Shown piece by piece: positions 42,272 through 51,008 of a stretch of 52,508 nt of DNA (positions within the stretch are counted from its first letter, which is position 1; every line of letters starts with the position of its first letter). The DNA comes from an uncultured Roseobacter sp. GTDB lineage: Bacteria; Pseudomonadota; Alphaproteobacteria; Rhodobacterales; Rhodobacteraceae. The translations under genes were made by a program, and so were the position numbers. The notes under the pieces were generated by a model, which was not told the DNA's origin, ran no database searches, and saw only the letters and a list, made by a program, of their open reading frames with translations. The stretch covers positions 1-52,508 of the forward strand of contig NZ_CANLKW010000010.1 in assembly GCF_947491795.1 (NCBI RefSeq), in the 5' to 3' direction.

Positions 42272-42706
42272 GTGCAGAGTGAACCTCTTTCAAAGATCCT
42301 TCTGGTTGATGACGACCGCGTCACCAACATGCTGCATGAGCGGCTGATCGGGAAATCCGGCGTGGCCCGTTCGGTGGCTGTTGCAACCGATGGGGTGGCC
42401 GCACTTGAGCATCTGGAAAGTGTGCGCAGCGCTGACGAAGAGGCCCCGGACCTGATTCTTCTCGACATCAATATGCCGCGCATGAACGGGTTCGAGTTTC
42501 TGGAAGCCTATCGTGACCTGCCGTCCGAAGAGCAGAAGCGGCATATGATTGTCATGCTGTCGACCTCTGTGCTGCAGCGCGATCACGCGCGGGCAGAGGC
42601 GGATCCGAATGTGCACGCTTTTGTGTCCAAACCGCTGGACCGTGCCCTGCTGAACGATATTGTGGCGGCCTGCCAGGCGGGCAGGTCGGACAGGGCCGCC
42701 GGCTGA
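42272..42706 (+). CDS. Single-domain response regulator (CheY-like)
   Basis: 144 residues, a receiver domain only. The acidic pocket is ILLVDDDRVTN, the phospho-acceptor Asp is in LILLDINMPRMNGFEF, the Thr/Ser switch is in VMLSTSV, and the Lys is in FVSKPLD. There is no DNA-binding or enzymatic output, so it acts by protein contact or as a phosphate relay, probably from the kinase just upstream. The GTG at 42272 follows GAGAAGG. Its stop codon directly abuts the stop of convergent lipB, within a 16-bp perfect palindrome. Confidence 0.9.
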   Translation: MQSEPLSKILLVDDDRVTNMLHERLIGKSGVARSVAVATDGVAALEHLESVRSADEEAPDLILLDINMPRMNGFEFLEAYRDLPSEEQKRHMIVMLSTSVLQRDHARAEADPNVHAFVSKPLDRALLNDIVAACQAGRSDRAAG

Positions 42707-42714
42707 TCAGCCGG
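42699..42714. other. 16-bp perfect palindrome at abutting stop codons
   Basis: CCGGCTGATCAGCCGG spans 42699-42714. The central TGA-TCA is the stop of the receiver gene and, on the other strand, the stop of lipB, with no base between. It cannot fold with a normal loop unless four central bases open, giving a 6-bp GC-rich stem. No T-tract follows. Confidence 0.7.
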
Positions 42715-43402
42715 TCCGGGCCGGAAGATCCGGTGCCGGCGCATCCCGGGGCACATCCCCGAACACGGTTTCAAACGCACCGCGCAGCGCCACATCAAGA
42801 TCATGCATGCTCACCGGCAGTCCCAGATCGGTCAGGCTGGTCACACCATGTTCACGGATGCCGCAGGGCACAATGCCGTCGAAATGCGTAAGGTCCGGTT
42901 CGACATTGACCGACACCCCGTGAAAACTCACCCATTTCCGCAACCTGATCCCGATGGCGGCCACCTTGTCCTCGGGCGGGCTGCCATCGGTGCGCGCAGT
43001 TTTTTCAGGCCGTTCGACCCAGACGCCGACGCGTCCGTCACGGATGTGCCCCGTCACATTAAAGCTGTCGAGCGTCCGGATCACCCAGGTCTCCAGATCC
43101 TGCACAAAAGCCCGCACGTCATGGCCGCGCTGTCCCACGTCGAGCAATGTGTAGGCCACACGCTGCCCGGGACCGTGATAGGTATACTGCCCGCCGCGCC
43201 GGGTCTGAAAGACGGGGAATCGCTCCGGATCGGTCAGATCGGCGTCCCGCGCCGAGGTACCGGCGGTATAAAGCGGCGGGTGTTCGACCAGCCAGACGCA
43301 TTCAGCAGCCTGTCCTGCGGCAATCGCCGTGGCGCGCTCTTCCATCCAGGTCTCGGCGGCGCGATAGTCCGTCAGCCCGTCAGATATGATCCATTCCACC
43401 AT
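42707..43402 (-). CDS. lipB: Octanoyltransferase LipB
   Basis: Transfers octanoyl from acyl carrier protein to the lipoyl domains of 2-oxoacid dehydrogenases, the first step of lipoate synthesis. 231 residues. Marks are WLVEHPPLYTAGTSA, RRGGQYTYHGPGQRVAYTLLD (substrate Gly-His region), VGVWVERPE and the catalytic Lys/Cys region KVAAIGIRLRKWVSFHGVSVNV with GIVPCGI. lipA is not in the window. Its 3' end abuts the receiver gene stop; tRNA-Leu lies 158 bases beyond its start, oriented away. Confidence 0.95.
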   Translation of the reverse strand: MVEWIISDGLTDYRAAETWMEERATAIAAGQAAECVWLVEHPPLYTAGTSARDADLTDPERFPVFQTRRGGQYTYHGPGQRVAYTLLDVGQRGHDVRAFVQDLETWVIRTLDSFNVTGHIRDGRVGVWVERPEKTARTDGSPPEDKVAAIGIRLRKWVSFHGVSVNVEPDLTHFDGIVPCGIREHGVTSLTDLGLPVSMHDLDVALRGAFETVFGDVPRDAPAPDLPARTG

Positions 43403-43560
43403 GGGCGCGGTCTAACCTGGCGCCGGGGTGCTGGCAATTGCCCCCTGTGCGGCGCGGCGGGGGTGAAAATGCACCGATGCGGCTGTGCGGGCGGATATTT
43501 TCCGCATTATGGCTCTTCACAAGGCGCAGGTGCCGCTGTAAAGACCACTCACCATTCAGT

Positions 43561-43646
43561 GCGGATGTGGCGGAATGGTAGACGCGCAGCGTTGAGGTCG
43601 CTGTGGGGTAACACCCGTGGAAGTTCGAGTCTTCTCATCCGCACCA
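43561..43646 (+). tRNA. tRNA-Leu (anticodon GAG)
   Basis: The acceptor GCGGATG (43561-43567) pairs with CATCCGC (43636-43642); A and an encoded CCA follow (43643-43646). The anticodon stem CAGCG (43587-43591) pairs with CGCTG (43599-43603) around loop TTGAGGT, anticodon GAG at 43594-43596, reading CUC/CUU. The long variable arm (TGGGGTAACACCCG) and GTTCGAGTC T-loop fit a class II leucine tRNA. Confidence 0.97.
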
Positions 43647-44097
43647 AAACCGTTTCGATTGAAACGCGCTCTCTTTGAACATTGTGCCGGGCGACAGCCG
43701 TTTTTTGTAAATGTCGAACAATCCGGCGGTTGAAACCCTTTATATCCCCCACCAATTTCCCGTTTCTGTTCGACGCGAAGCATAATCCGGTGCCGCATCT
43801 TATTGCCGGTACACAGAATTCGGGAACAGTCGCCGGTTTGTACGCGGTCGGACAGGCGCATGCCGCGATGGCGGATTGAAAGAGCGAACAACCAAACTCC
43901 CCGGCGCTTATCGAGTGGTGAACCGATTGCCGGTCAACTCTGCGCCCTGGACTTGTGGGGTATCTTCCGCAGCGCGAAAACTGTCGGAGCGAACGGGAAA
44001 TCTTTCGAACCCTGGACGCTCTCATGCGTCTGCGATGCAACTGCCGCTCAGGTCTCCGGTCTGAAGGGAGCAGGCATTTCTGTTCCAGAAAAGCCTG
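43647..44097. other. Gene-free interval between tRNA-Leu and tRNA-Ser
   Basis: 451 bases with no supported gene. A short hairpin CGTTTC-GATT-GAAACG at 43651-43666 directly follows tRNA-Leu and may help end its transcript. The remaining open frames run through the tRNAs or have no ribosome site, and I recognise no integrase, transposon or phage remnant despite the tRNA setting. Confidence 0.6.
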
Positions 44098-44187
44098 TGG
44101 CGGAGGAGGTGGGATTCGAACCCACGGTACGCTTTCACGCACGCCGGTTTTCAAGACCGGTGCATTCGACCACTCTGCCACTCCTCC
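44098..44187 (-). tRNA. tRNA-Ser (anticodon UGA)
   Basis: On the minus strand the acceptor GGAGGAG (44187-44181) pairs with CTCCTCC (44108-44102), then G73 and an encoded CCA ending at 44098. The anticodon stem CCGGT/ACCGG encloses loop CTTGAAA, anticodon TGA. A long variable arm (GCGTGCGTGAAAGCGTAC region) marks a class II serine tRNA. GGTTCGAATCC is the T-loop. It reads UCA/UCG-type serine codons. Confidence 0.97.
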
Positions 44188-44438
44188 GGACCGGCTGGTT
44201 ATGCGCTTTTGGCCGATGCGGGCGCGCTCTGCAAGAGGGTTGAGCGGTTCACCGTGAAAATCGGGTCGTGGGCGTGTACAGGATGCGAGTCTGCAGTACT
44301 TTTTGCAGGGGATTATTGCCTAAGCGCTGTGCAAAACCTTTCCTCGCACCGTAAGTCCGGCTAGGATGCCGCAAAAGCTCCTGAAAAAGGAGCACAGCAG
44401 ACGCGCCGGACCCCGGCAAACAGGCAAGGACAACCCGA

Positions 44439-45449
44439 ATGACCAAGAGTTGCATGTCCGGATTATATTCGCCCCTGTGCAGGTCCGCCGCTGCATTGCT
44501 CGCCGTCCTGGCGCTGTCAGCATGTGATGAGAACGGCGCTTTCAGCCTCGACAGTCTGACGGCATCACCGGCTGCCACAGCACCTGCGGGTTCCACCCCG
44601 GCCGGTGAGGCAACCGAACGGGATGTCGAGGCACCGGAGGTCTTTTCTGCGAAAGAAGAGGGTCTTTGGGACGGGCGCCCGTCGCTGGGCGGTGTCTGGG
44701 TCGCGCATCCGGATGCAGACGCGCCTGAGCGTGTGATCATTCGTAATGTCGACAACGGGCAATTCGTCGTTGGCGCGCTCTTCCGGCGCGAGCGGGATGT
44801 GCCCGGCCCACGGCTGCAACTGTCGTCAGATGCTGCGACCGCATTGAATATTCTCGCCGGCGCGCCGACCAGCCTTGATGTGACAGCGCTGCGCCGCGAA
44901 ACGGTAGAGGCACCCGCGCCTGAGCCAGTGGCAGAAGACGCGGTCGTTGCCGCCCAGGCAGATGGCGCAGAGGACGTTCCGGTTGCGGCCAATGCTGCGG
45001 CTCCGGCGCTGTCTGCAGAAGAGGTGGCCGCAGCAGCTGAAACGGATAAGCCCGCAGGCTCTGCTGATCCGATCGCCCTGGCAACCGCAGCCCTGGGAGA
45101 GGCGGATGCCGCTGCCGAAACAGGCACTGCCGCCTCCAGCGAGGTCGCCGCCAGTGCGGCTGCCGCACCTGTCACCAGTTCGGCGTTGCCATCTTCTTCG
45201 CTGCCCGCATCCACCCTCAGCAGGCCATGGCTGCAGGCCGCGACGCTTAGCACCGAGGAGAATGCTGCGCGGGCGGTTTCGCAGCTGAGCAATGCCGGTC
45301 TGAACGCGCGGTCCAGCGAGCTGAAGCGCGAGGGCAAAAGCCTGTGGCGCGTGGTTGTCGGCCCCGCAACCTCCGAGGCAGAACGCAATGAAATGCTGGA
45401 AAAGGTCAAAAAGGCTGGATTTGCCGACGCCTTTCCCGTGACAAACTGA
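44439..45449 (+). CDS. SPOR-domain lipoprotein
   Basis: 336 residues. An N-terminal signal with lipobox ends LAVLALSAC (Cys near residue 29), so it is probably an outer-membrane or periplasmic lipoprotein. Residues about 75-125 form a small conserved domain (LWDGRPSLGGVWVAHPDADAPERVIIRN). A long Ala/Pro/Glu-rich low-complexity linker spans about 150-255. A C-terminal SPOR domain (LQAATLSTEENAARAV ... LWRVVVGPATSEAERNEML) binds denuded septal glycan. It heads the operon with the carboxypeptidase 21 bases downstream. A hairpin GCTCCT-GAAAA-AGGAGC at 44377-44393 lies in its leader. Confidence 0.85.
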   Translation: MTKSCMSGLYSPLCRSAAALLAVLALSACDENGAFSLDSLTASPAATAPAGSTPAGEATERDVEAPEVFSAKEEGLWDGRPSLGGVWVAHPDADAPERVIIRNVDNGQFVVGALFRRERDVPGPRLQLSSDAATALNILAGAPTSLDVTALRRETVEAPAPEPVAEDAVVAAQADGAEDVPVAANAAAPALSAEEVAAAAETDKPAGSADPIALATAALGEADAAAETGTAASSEVAASAAAAPVTSSALPSSSLPASTLSRPWLQAATLSTEENAARAVSQLSNAGLNARSSELKREGKSLWRVVVGPATSEAERNEMLEKVKKAGFADAFPVTN

Positions 45450-45470
45450 GCTTAAGCAGGAGACACCGCC

Positions 45471-46628
45471 GTGATCCGTCTTGCATCTGTACTGATCCTT
45501 CTTCTTCTCGCACCGCTGCAGGCTGCCGCTTTTGATACAAAGGCACGTGCGGCTTATGTGATCGACCAGACAACCGGCACGGTGCTGCTGTCCAAAAACG
45601 CAGACGAGCCATTGCCGCCGGCATCAATGTCGAAACTGATGACCCTTTACATGGCCTTCGAGGCCATACGGGACGGGCAGCTCAGCATGAGTGAAATGCT
45701 GCCGGTCTCAGAGCATGCGCAGTCCTATGGTGGCTCGAGCATGTTTTTGCAGTCCGGCGAAACGGTCAGTGTCGAGGACCTGCTGCGCGGTATTATCGTT
45801 TTGTCAGGCAATGATGCCTGTGTCGTGCTGGCGGAAGCACTGTCCGAGGACGGGCGCGAGGGCGGATTTGCCAGAATGATGACCCGCAAGGCCGTTGATC
45901 TGGGCATGACCAATTCGATCTTTATTAACTCCAATGGCTGGCCTGCGCCCGGGCATGTGATGTCGCTGCGCGATCTGGGCCTGCTGGCGCACCGGCTTAT
46001 GGTGGATTTCCCGGAATTCTATCCGATGTTTGCCGAGACGGAGTTTGCTTTTGACAACCGGGTGCCCAGCAACCGGCTGAACCGCAATCCGCTCCTGTCC
46101 ATGAACATCGGGGCGGATGGGCTGAAAACCGGCCACACAGAAGAGGCCGGGTATGGGCTGACCGGCTCTGCGCGCCAGGGGGACCGGCGGGTGATCTTTG
46201 TGGTGTCCGGCATCGACACCAGTGCGGAACGTGCTCAGGAATCACAGGCCATCGTGAACTGGGCGTTCCGCCAGTTTGCCGCGCGTCCGATGGTCTCCGG
46301 CGGTGAAAAATTTGCAGATGCCGACGTCTGGATGGGCAGCGAGCCCACGGTGGGGCTGATCGCTGAGCAAGACTATAGTGTATTGCTGCCGATCCGGGCG
46401 GGTACGGAGCTGGAGGCGGAGGTCGTGTTCAACGGCCCGATTGAGGCCCCGGTCAGCAAGGGCCAGCAACTGGCCGAGCTGGTATTCGCGCCCGACGGCC
46501 TGGAAGAGCGGCGCATCCCGCTGGTCGCGGACCGGGACATTGCCGCCGGTGGATTTGTGAGCCGTATGAGCACCGTTGCATTGGTGCTGTTCAACCGCTT
46601 TGTTCAGGGGCCCGAGGGCGAAACGTGA
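45471..46628 (+). CDS. D-alanyl-D-alanine carboxypeptidase (PBP5/6 family)
   Basis: Trims the terminal D-Ala of peptidoglycan stem peptides in the periplasm. 385 residues. Signal peptide IRLASVLILLLLAPLQAAAF; active-site SxxK in PPASMSKLMTLYMAFE; SxN in VLSGNDACVVLAEAL; KTG in GADGLKTGHTEEAGYGL. A PBP5 C-terminal beta domain and an amphipathic end (MSTVALVLFNRFVQG) that can lie on the membrane complete it. GTG 45471 follows AGGAGACACC. The stop overlaps tmk by 4 bases. Pairing with the SPOR lipoprotein suggests septal cell wall remodelling. Confidence 0.93.
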   Translation: MIRLASVLILLLLAPLQAAAFDTKARAAYVIDQTTGTVLLSKNADEPLPPASMSKLMTLYMAFEAIRDGQLSMSEMLPVSEHAQSYGGSSMFLQSGETVSVEDLLRGIIVLSGNDACVVLAEALSEDGREGGFARMMTRKAVDLGMTNSIFINSNGWPAPGHVMSLRDLGLLAHRLMVDFPEFYPMFAETEFAFDNRVPSNRLNRNPLLSMNIGADGLKTGHTEEAGYGLTGSARQGDRRVIFVVSGIDTSAERAQESQAIVNWAFRQFAARPMVSGGEKFADADVWMGSEPTVGLIAEQDYSVLLPIRAGTELEAEVVFNGPIEAPVSKGQQLAELVFAPDGLEERRIPLVADRDIAAGGFVSRMSTVALVLFNRFVQGPEGET

Positions 46629-47263
46629 CAATTCCCCCGCGCGGGTCCGGCTGCTTTATCACATTCGAGGGCATTGACGGCTCGGGCAAATCCACCCAGG
46701 TGGCCCGGCTGGCCGAGCATCTGCGTGCGCAGGGCAGGCAGGTTGTCGTCACGCGCGAGCCAGGCGGTTCGCCCGGTGCCGAGGAAATCAGGGCACTGGT
46801 GCTGCAGGGCGATCCGGACCGCTGGTCCGCCGAGACGGAAATTCTGCTCTTTACAGCTGCACGGCGTGATCACATGGAGCGTCTGATCCTGCCCGCGCTG
46901 GCCGAGGGCAAGGTCGTGCTTTGTGACCGGTTTGCCGACAGCACGCGCATGTATCAGGGATTGTCGCGCGGTGATCTGCGCCCGGTGGTCGACCAGCTGC
47001 ACAGTCTGATGATCGGGCAGGAGCCGGATCTGACCGTGCTGATCGATATGGATCCGGCGACGGGGCTGAGCCGCGCTTTGTCCAGACAGACGGCCGATGA
47101 GCGGTTTGAAGCCTTTGGTGAGGATCTGCAAACGGCCATGCGGGCAGGGTTTCTGGCACTGGCTGAAGAGTTCAGCGACAGGTTTCGCATCGTCGATGGC
47201 GCACAGGGTATCGATGACGTGGCAAAAGATATCGCACAGATTGTGGACAGGGCACTGGCATGA
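46625..47263 (+). CDS. tmk: Thymidylate kinase
   Basis: Phosphorylates dTMP to dTDP. 212 residues with P-loop FEGIDGSGKSTQ, VTREPGGSPGAEEIR, DRFADSTRMYQG (DR-x motif) and a short LID region SRQTADERFE. The GTG at 46625 overlaps the carboxypeptidase stop (GTGA), and its own end overlaps holB (ATGA), so the operon is translationally coupled. tmk-holB adjacency is widely conserved. Confidence 0.97.
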   Translation: MTIPPRGSGCFITFEGIDGSGKSTQVARLAEHLRAQGRQVVVTREPGGSPGAEEIRALVLQGDPDRWSAETEILLFTAARRDHMERLILPALAEGKVVLCDRFADSTRMYQGLSRGDLRPVVDQLHSLMIGQEPDLTVLIDMDPATGLSRALSRQTADERFEAFGEDLQTAMRAGFLALAEEFSDRFRIVDGAQGIDDVAKDIAQIVDRALA

Positions 47264-48366
47264 CAGCACCCGACCAGATCGAGGGCGCGTCCCACCCGCG
47301 CGACACGGCCCGGATTTTTGGCCAGGACAGGGCGCAGCAGGCGTTTCTGGATGCCTGGGCCATGGGGCGTCTGCATCACGGCTGGTTGCTGACCGGCCCG
47401 CAGGGTATCGGCAAAGCCACCCTGGCCTGGACCATCGCGCGGTTTCTGCTGTCGACGCCGGACCCGGAAGAAGACGGGCTTTTCGGCGCACCGGAACTGC
47501 CACAGTCGCTGGATATCAGCGCCGAGCATCCGGTGGCACGCCGCATCGCAGCGGGTGCTGAGCCGGGTCTGAAATCCATTACCCGCAGCGTAAATCCGAA
47601 GACGGACCGGATGCGAGAGGAGATTGTCGTCGATGACATCCGCGCGCTTGCTGGCTTTTTTCAGCTTTCAGCAGCCGACGGGGGGCGCCGCGTTGTGATT
47701 GTGGATCCGGCGGACGATCTGAATACCTCTGCGGCCAATGCGCTGCTGAAAATGCTCGAAGAGCCACCCGAACGGTCAACGCTTTTGCTGATCAGCCATC
47801 AGCCTTCCCGTCTGCTGCCAACCATCCGCTCAAGATGCCGCACCCTGCGACTGGGAGCGCTGGACCCGCAGGCGATGGCGCAGGCACTGGCCCAGGCCGG
47901 TGCAGCCGGTACCAGCGGGTCAGATGCGCTGGCCGAGCTTTCGGGCGGATCAGTGGGGGCTGCCTTGCGGTTGTCGCTGCTTGATGGTCTGAAAATCTAT
48001 GCCGAGCTTCTGGCGCTTCTGAAGGGGTTGCCGCAGTTCGACAGGGGCCGCGCCGTCAGACTGGCCGAGGCTGCCGCGGCGCGCGGTGCCGGGGCGAAAC
48101 GGGACCTGCTGTTTGATCTGCTGGATCTGCTGTTGTCGCGGCTTGCGCGCACCGGGGCCACCGGTGCGCCACCCGGCATCGAGGCGGCACCGGGAGAGGC
48201 AGAGATCCTGACCCGCCTGTCGCCCACGCCTGCTGCCGGGAGGGCCTGGGCAGAAACAGCGCAGGAAACCGGTGCCCGCGCGCGCCACGGCCGCGCGGTG
48301 AACCTTGACCCCGCCGCCCTGATCCTGGATACCCTGATCAAAGTAAGCCAAACCGCCAGCCCCTGA
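47260..48366 (+). CDS. holB: DNA polymerase III delta' subunit
   Basis: A clamp-loader subunit that, with tau/gamma and delta, places the sliding clamp. 368 residues. Visible are the AAA+ N-terminus with Walker-A-like GPQGIGKATLAW, VIVDPADDLNTSAANALLKMLEEPPE, LLISHQPSRLLPTIRSRCRTL (SRC motif), and a helical C-terminal domain. The zinc-binding cysteines of some delta' proteins are not evident. It starts 4 bases inside tmk; tatD follows after 32 bases. Confidence 0.94.
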   Translation: MTAPDQIEGASHPRDTARIFGQDRAQQAFLDAWAMGRLHHGWLLTGPQGIGKATLAWTIARFLLSTPDPEEDGLFGAPELPQSLDISAEHPVARRIAAGAEPGLKSITRSVNPKTDRMREEIVVDDIRALAGFFQLSAADGGRRVVIVDPADDLNTSAANALLKMLEEPPERSTLLLISHQPSRLLPTIRSRCRTLRLGALDPQAMAQALAQAGAAGTSGSDALAELSGGSVGAALRLSLLDGLKIYAELLALLKGLPQFDRGRAVRLAEAAAARGAGAKRDLLFDLLDLLLSRLARTGATGAPPGIEAAPGEAEILTRLSPTPAAGRAWAETAQETGARARHGRAVNLDPAALILDTLIKVSQTASP

Positions 48367-48398
48367 CGTGAGGGTCCGGCCAGGACATCACGACAGGC

Positions 48399-49205
48399 AT
48401 GACCGACACACCCCGGATCACTGACAGCCATTGCCACCTGGACTTTCCTGATTTCGACGGGCGGCTGCCCGAGGTGATTGCGAATGCCCGCGACGCCGGC
48501 GTGGCCCGCATGGTGACCATCTGCACCCGGCTGCGCAATGAACCGGCAGTCCGTGCAATCGCCGAAGCCCACGATCCGGTGTTCTACGCCGCAGGCACCC
48601 ACCCGATGAGTGCTGCCGAAGAGCCCCTTGCCACCACGGACGAACTGATCGCTCTGGCGCGCCATCCAAAGTTCGTCGGGATCGGCGAGACGGGTCTCGA
48701 CTATCACTACACCGCTGAAAGTGCGGATGTGCAGCAAACCTCCCTGCGGGTACATATCGATGCCGCACGCGACACGGGGTTGCCGCTGATTATTCATGCG
48801 CGGGATGCAGACGAGGATATGGCGCGCATCCTCGCGCAAGAGCACCGTAACGGCGCCTACACCTGCGTGATGCACTGTTTTTCGTCGTCTGCCGGTCTGG
48901 CGCGCGCGGCACTCGATCTGGGGTTTTATCTGTCTATGTCGGGGATCACGGCATTCCCACGATCGTCCGGGCTGCGCGATATTTTTGCCGCCGCACCCGC
49001 CGACCGGATACTGGTAGAAACCGATGCGCCCTATCTGGCGCCGCCGCCGCACCGGGGCAAACGCAATGAACCTGCCTTCGTCGCGCATACAGCACGCCGC
49101 GGTGCCGAAACCATGGGCATGCAATATGCGGATTTCGCCGCAGCCACCGAACGAAACTTTGATCGTCTGTTTTCAAAAGCCGCGCAGTGGGAGGCGGCCG
49201 CATAA
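48399..49205 (+). CDS. TatD-family metal-dependent DNase
   Basis: 268 residues in a TIM-barrel amidohydrolase fold. Metal ligands are visible: ITDSHCHLDFP (HxH), GIGETGLDYHY (Glu), LIIHARDAD (His), MHCFSS (His) and LVETDAPYLAPPPHRGKRN (Asp). TatD proteins are 3'-5' exonucleases or metal-dependent hydrolases with a suggested DNA repair role. ATG 48399 follows the holB stop by 32 bases; its stop shares one base with the next start (TAATG), so it is coupled to the MBL gene. Confidence 0.93.
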   Translation: MTDTPRITDSHCHLDFPDFDGRLPEVIANARDAGVARMVTICTRLRNEPAVRAIAEAHDPVFYAAGTHPMSAAEEPLATTDELIALARHPKFVGIGETGLDYHYTAESADVQQTSLRVHIDAARDTGLPLIIHARDADEDMARILAQEHRNGAYTCVMHCFSSSAGLARAALDLGFYLSMSGITAFPRSSGLRDIFAAAPADRILVETDAPYLAPPPHRGKRNEPAFVAHTARRGAETMGMQYADFAAATERNFDRLFSKAAQWEAAA

Positions 49206-50005
49206 TGGCGCAGACCCGCTTTACCATTCTGGGCTGCGGCTCGTCGGGCGGGGTGCCGCGTCTGGGCGGGCACTGGGGCGACTGTGACCCGGAAAATCCG
49301 AAAAACCGGCGCAGGCGCTGCTCGCTTCTGGTCGAGCGGACCGGCGACAAGGGTACCACAACCGTTCTGATCGATACATCACCCGACCTGCGCGAACAGT
49401 TGCTGGGCACCGGCACCGGCCGGCTTGATGCTGTCATCTATACCCATGCGCATGCGGATCACGTGCACGGTATCGATGATCTGCGTATGATCGTGTTCAA
49501 TATGCGCGCACGCCTGCCGGTCTGGGCAGATGCGCCGACCCGTGACGCGCTGATGAGCCGGTTCGATTACGCATTCGTCCAGGCCGAGGGGTCAACATAC
49601 CCGCCGATTCTCGACATGAACCTCATCGACGGCGATGTGGCGATAGACGGGGCAGGCGGGACCATCCGGTTCACCCCCTTTCAGGTGGCACATGGCGGTA
49701 TGGATGCGCTGGGTTTCCGCGTCGGCGATGTGGCCTACCTGCCGGATGTGGCGCAGATACCTGACGATCAGTGGCACCACCTTGAAAACCTTGACTGCTG
49801 GATTGTCGATGCCCTGCGCCGCGAGCCGCACCCGACACACGCACATCTCGCCCGAACGCTGGACTGGATCGATCAGGTCGCGCCGCGTCGCGCGGTGCTG
49901 ACAAATATGCACATTGATCTCGACTATGCCACGCTGCTGGCCGAAACCCCTGAGCATGTCGAACCCGCCTGGGACGGGCTGACCCTGACATTCTCCACAC
50001 CATAG
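49205..50005 (+). CDS. MBL-fold metallohydrolase (PhnP-like)
   Basis: 266 residues. Metal motif IYTHAHADHVHGIDDLR (HxHxDH) near residue 80, with a further His in VAHGGMDALGF and NMHIDLDY near the C-terminus. The start FTILGCGSSGGVPRLGGHWGDCDP and the cysteines around NRRRRCSLLVE resemble PhnP-type cyclic phosphodiesterases. Substrate is unproven and no phn genes are nearby. The ATG at 49205 overlaps the tatD stop by one base. The intergenic repeat copy 2 begins right after its stop. Confidence 0.88.
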   Translation: MAQTRFTILGCGSSGGVPRLGGHWGDCDPENPKNRRRRCSLLVERTGDKGTTTVLIDTSPDLREQLLGTGTGRLDAVIYTHAHADHVHGIDDLRMIVFNMRARLPVWADAPTRDALMSRFDYAFVQAEGSTYPPILDMNLIDGDVAIDGAGGTIRFTPFQVAHGGMDALGFRVGDVAYLPDVAQIPDDQWHHLENLDCWIVDALRREPHPTHAHLARTLDWIDQVAPRRAVLTNMHIDLDYATLLAETPEHVEPAWDGLTLTFSTP

Positions 50006-50006
50006 T

Positions 50007-50030
50007 TTCTTCTGGCAATAAATATCCCCG
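50007..50030 (+). repeat. Intergenic repeat element, copy 2
   Basis: TTCTTCTGGC-AAT-AAATATCCCCG, identical to 1063-1086 except for three adjacent bases. It begins one base after the MBL gene stop. The G-rich hairpin that follows copy 1 is replaced here by CCGGAGGC...GTCTCCTCC, which can also pair partly (GGAG with CTCC). Confidence 0.7.
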
Positions 50031-50072
50031 CCGGAGGCTCCCGTCTCCTCCTGCAGGCGCAAAGGCCCGCCC

Positions 50073-51008
50073 ATGCAAACCCTGCTCGATGTCATCCTGC
50101 CCGTCTTTCTGGTCATTGGTTTCGGCTACGTGGCTGTCTGGCGCAATCTCTTCCCGACAGAAGGTATTGACGGTGTCATGCGCTTTACCCAGAATTTTGC
50201 GATCCCCTGCATGTTGTTTCAGGCCATCGCCTCTATGGATCTCGGGGCATCCTTTGATCCCGGTCTGCTGAGTTCTTTCTATGCCGGTGCAGGGATCTGT
50301 TTCTTTCTGGGAATGACCGGCGCGCGTGTGCTCTTTGGCCGCGAGTGGGAAGACTGTGTGGCCATCGGTTTCTGCTGTCTCTTCTCCAATTCCGTTCTGC
50401 TGGGCCTGCCGATCACGGAACGGGCTTACGGGGCTGACGCGCTGACCGGCAACTTCGCAATTGTCGCGCTGCACTCACCGTTTTGCTACGGGCTGGGTAT
50501 CACGGTTATGGAAATCACACGCAACCGGGGCCAGTCCCCGGCGGTTATGGCCCGCTCCGTGATCCGCGCGATGTTCAGAAATGCGCTGGTGCTGGCTATC
50601 GGACTGGGATTTGTCGTGAACTTTTCAGGGCTGCCCGTGCCCGGGGTTGTGGATGATGCCCTGTCTCTGATCGTCAGAGCAGCACTTCCCGCGGCACTTT
50701 TTGCGCTGGGGGGAGTTCTCTTTCAATACCGTCCCGAAGGCGATCTGCGCGCCATCGCCATGGTCTGCGGCATCGCCCTTGTCATTCATCCCGCGCTTGT
50801 CTGGTTTTTCGGAACCCTGCAGGAAGTGCCGCGGGACGCCTTTCGCTCGGGTGTGCTGACCGCGGCCATGGCGCCGGGCTTCAATGCCTATATCTTTGCC
50901 AATATGTACGGCCGGGCAAAACGGGTCGCGGCCTCTTCTGTGCTGATCGCCACCGGTGCTTCAGTTCTGACCGTGTGGGTCTGGCTGTCATTTCTCTCCG
51001 GACTATAG
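50073..51008 (+). CDS. AEC-family (auxin efflux carrier) transporter
   Basis: 311 residues, about ten membrane helices. Characteristic stretches are VFLVIGFGYVAVWRNLF at the start, LFSNSVLLGLPITERAYG in the N-terminal half (the typical N-x-x-x-LG-xP motif), LPAALFALGGVLFQYRPEG, and GVLTAAMAPGFNAYIFANMYG near the C-terminus. Bacterial members export or import small carboxylic acids; the substrate is unknown. ATG 50073 follows CTCCTGCAGGCGC without a strong ribosome site. A weak hairpin (CCCGC-TCG-GCGGG, 51015-51027) follows the stop. Confidence 0.88.
   Translation: MQTLLDVILPVFLVIGFGYVAVWRNLFPTEGIDGVMRFTQNFAIPCMLFQAIASMDLGASFDPGLLSSFYAGAGICFFLGMTGARVLFGREWEDCVAIGFCCLFSNSVLLGLPITERAYGADALTGNFAIVALHSPFCYGLGITVMEITRNRGQSPAVMARSVIRAMFRNALVLAIGLGFVVNFSGLPVPGVVDDALSLIVRAALPAALFALGGVLFQYRPEGDLRAIAMVCGIALVIHPALVWFFGTLQEVPRDAFRSGVLTAAMAPGFNAYIFANMYGRAKRVAASSVLIATGASVLTVWVWLSFLSGL

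Noticed and set aside
43647..44097. Phage or island remnant between the two tRNAs
   Set aside because: No integrase, att-like tRNA 3'-end duplication or phage-like protein could be found.
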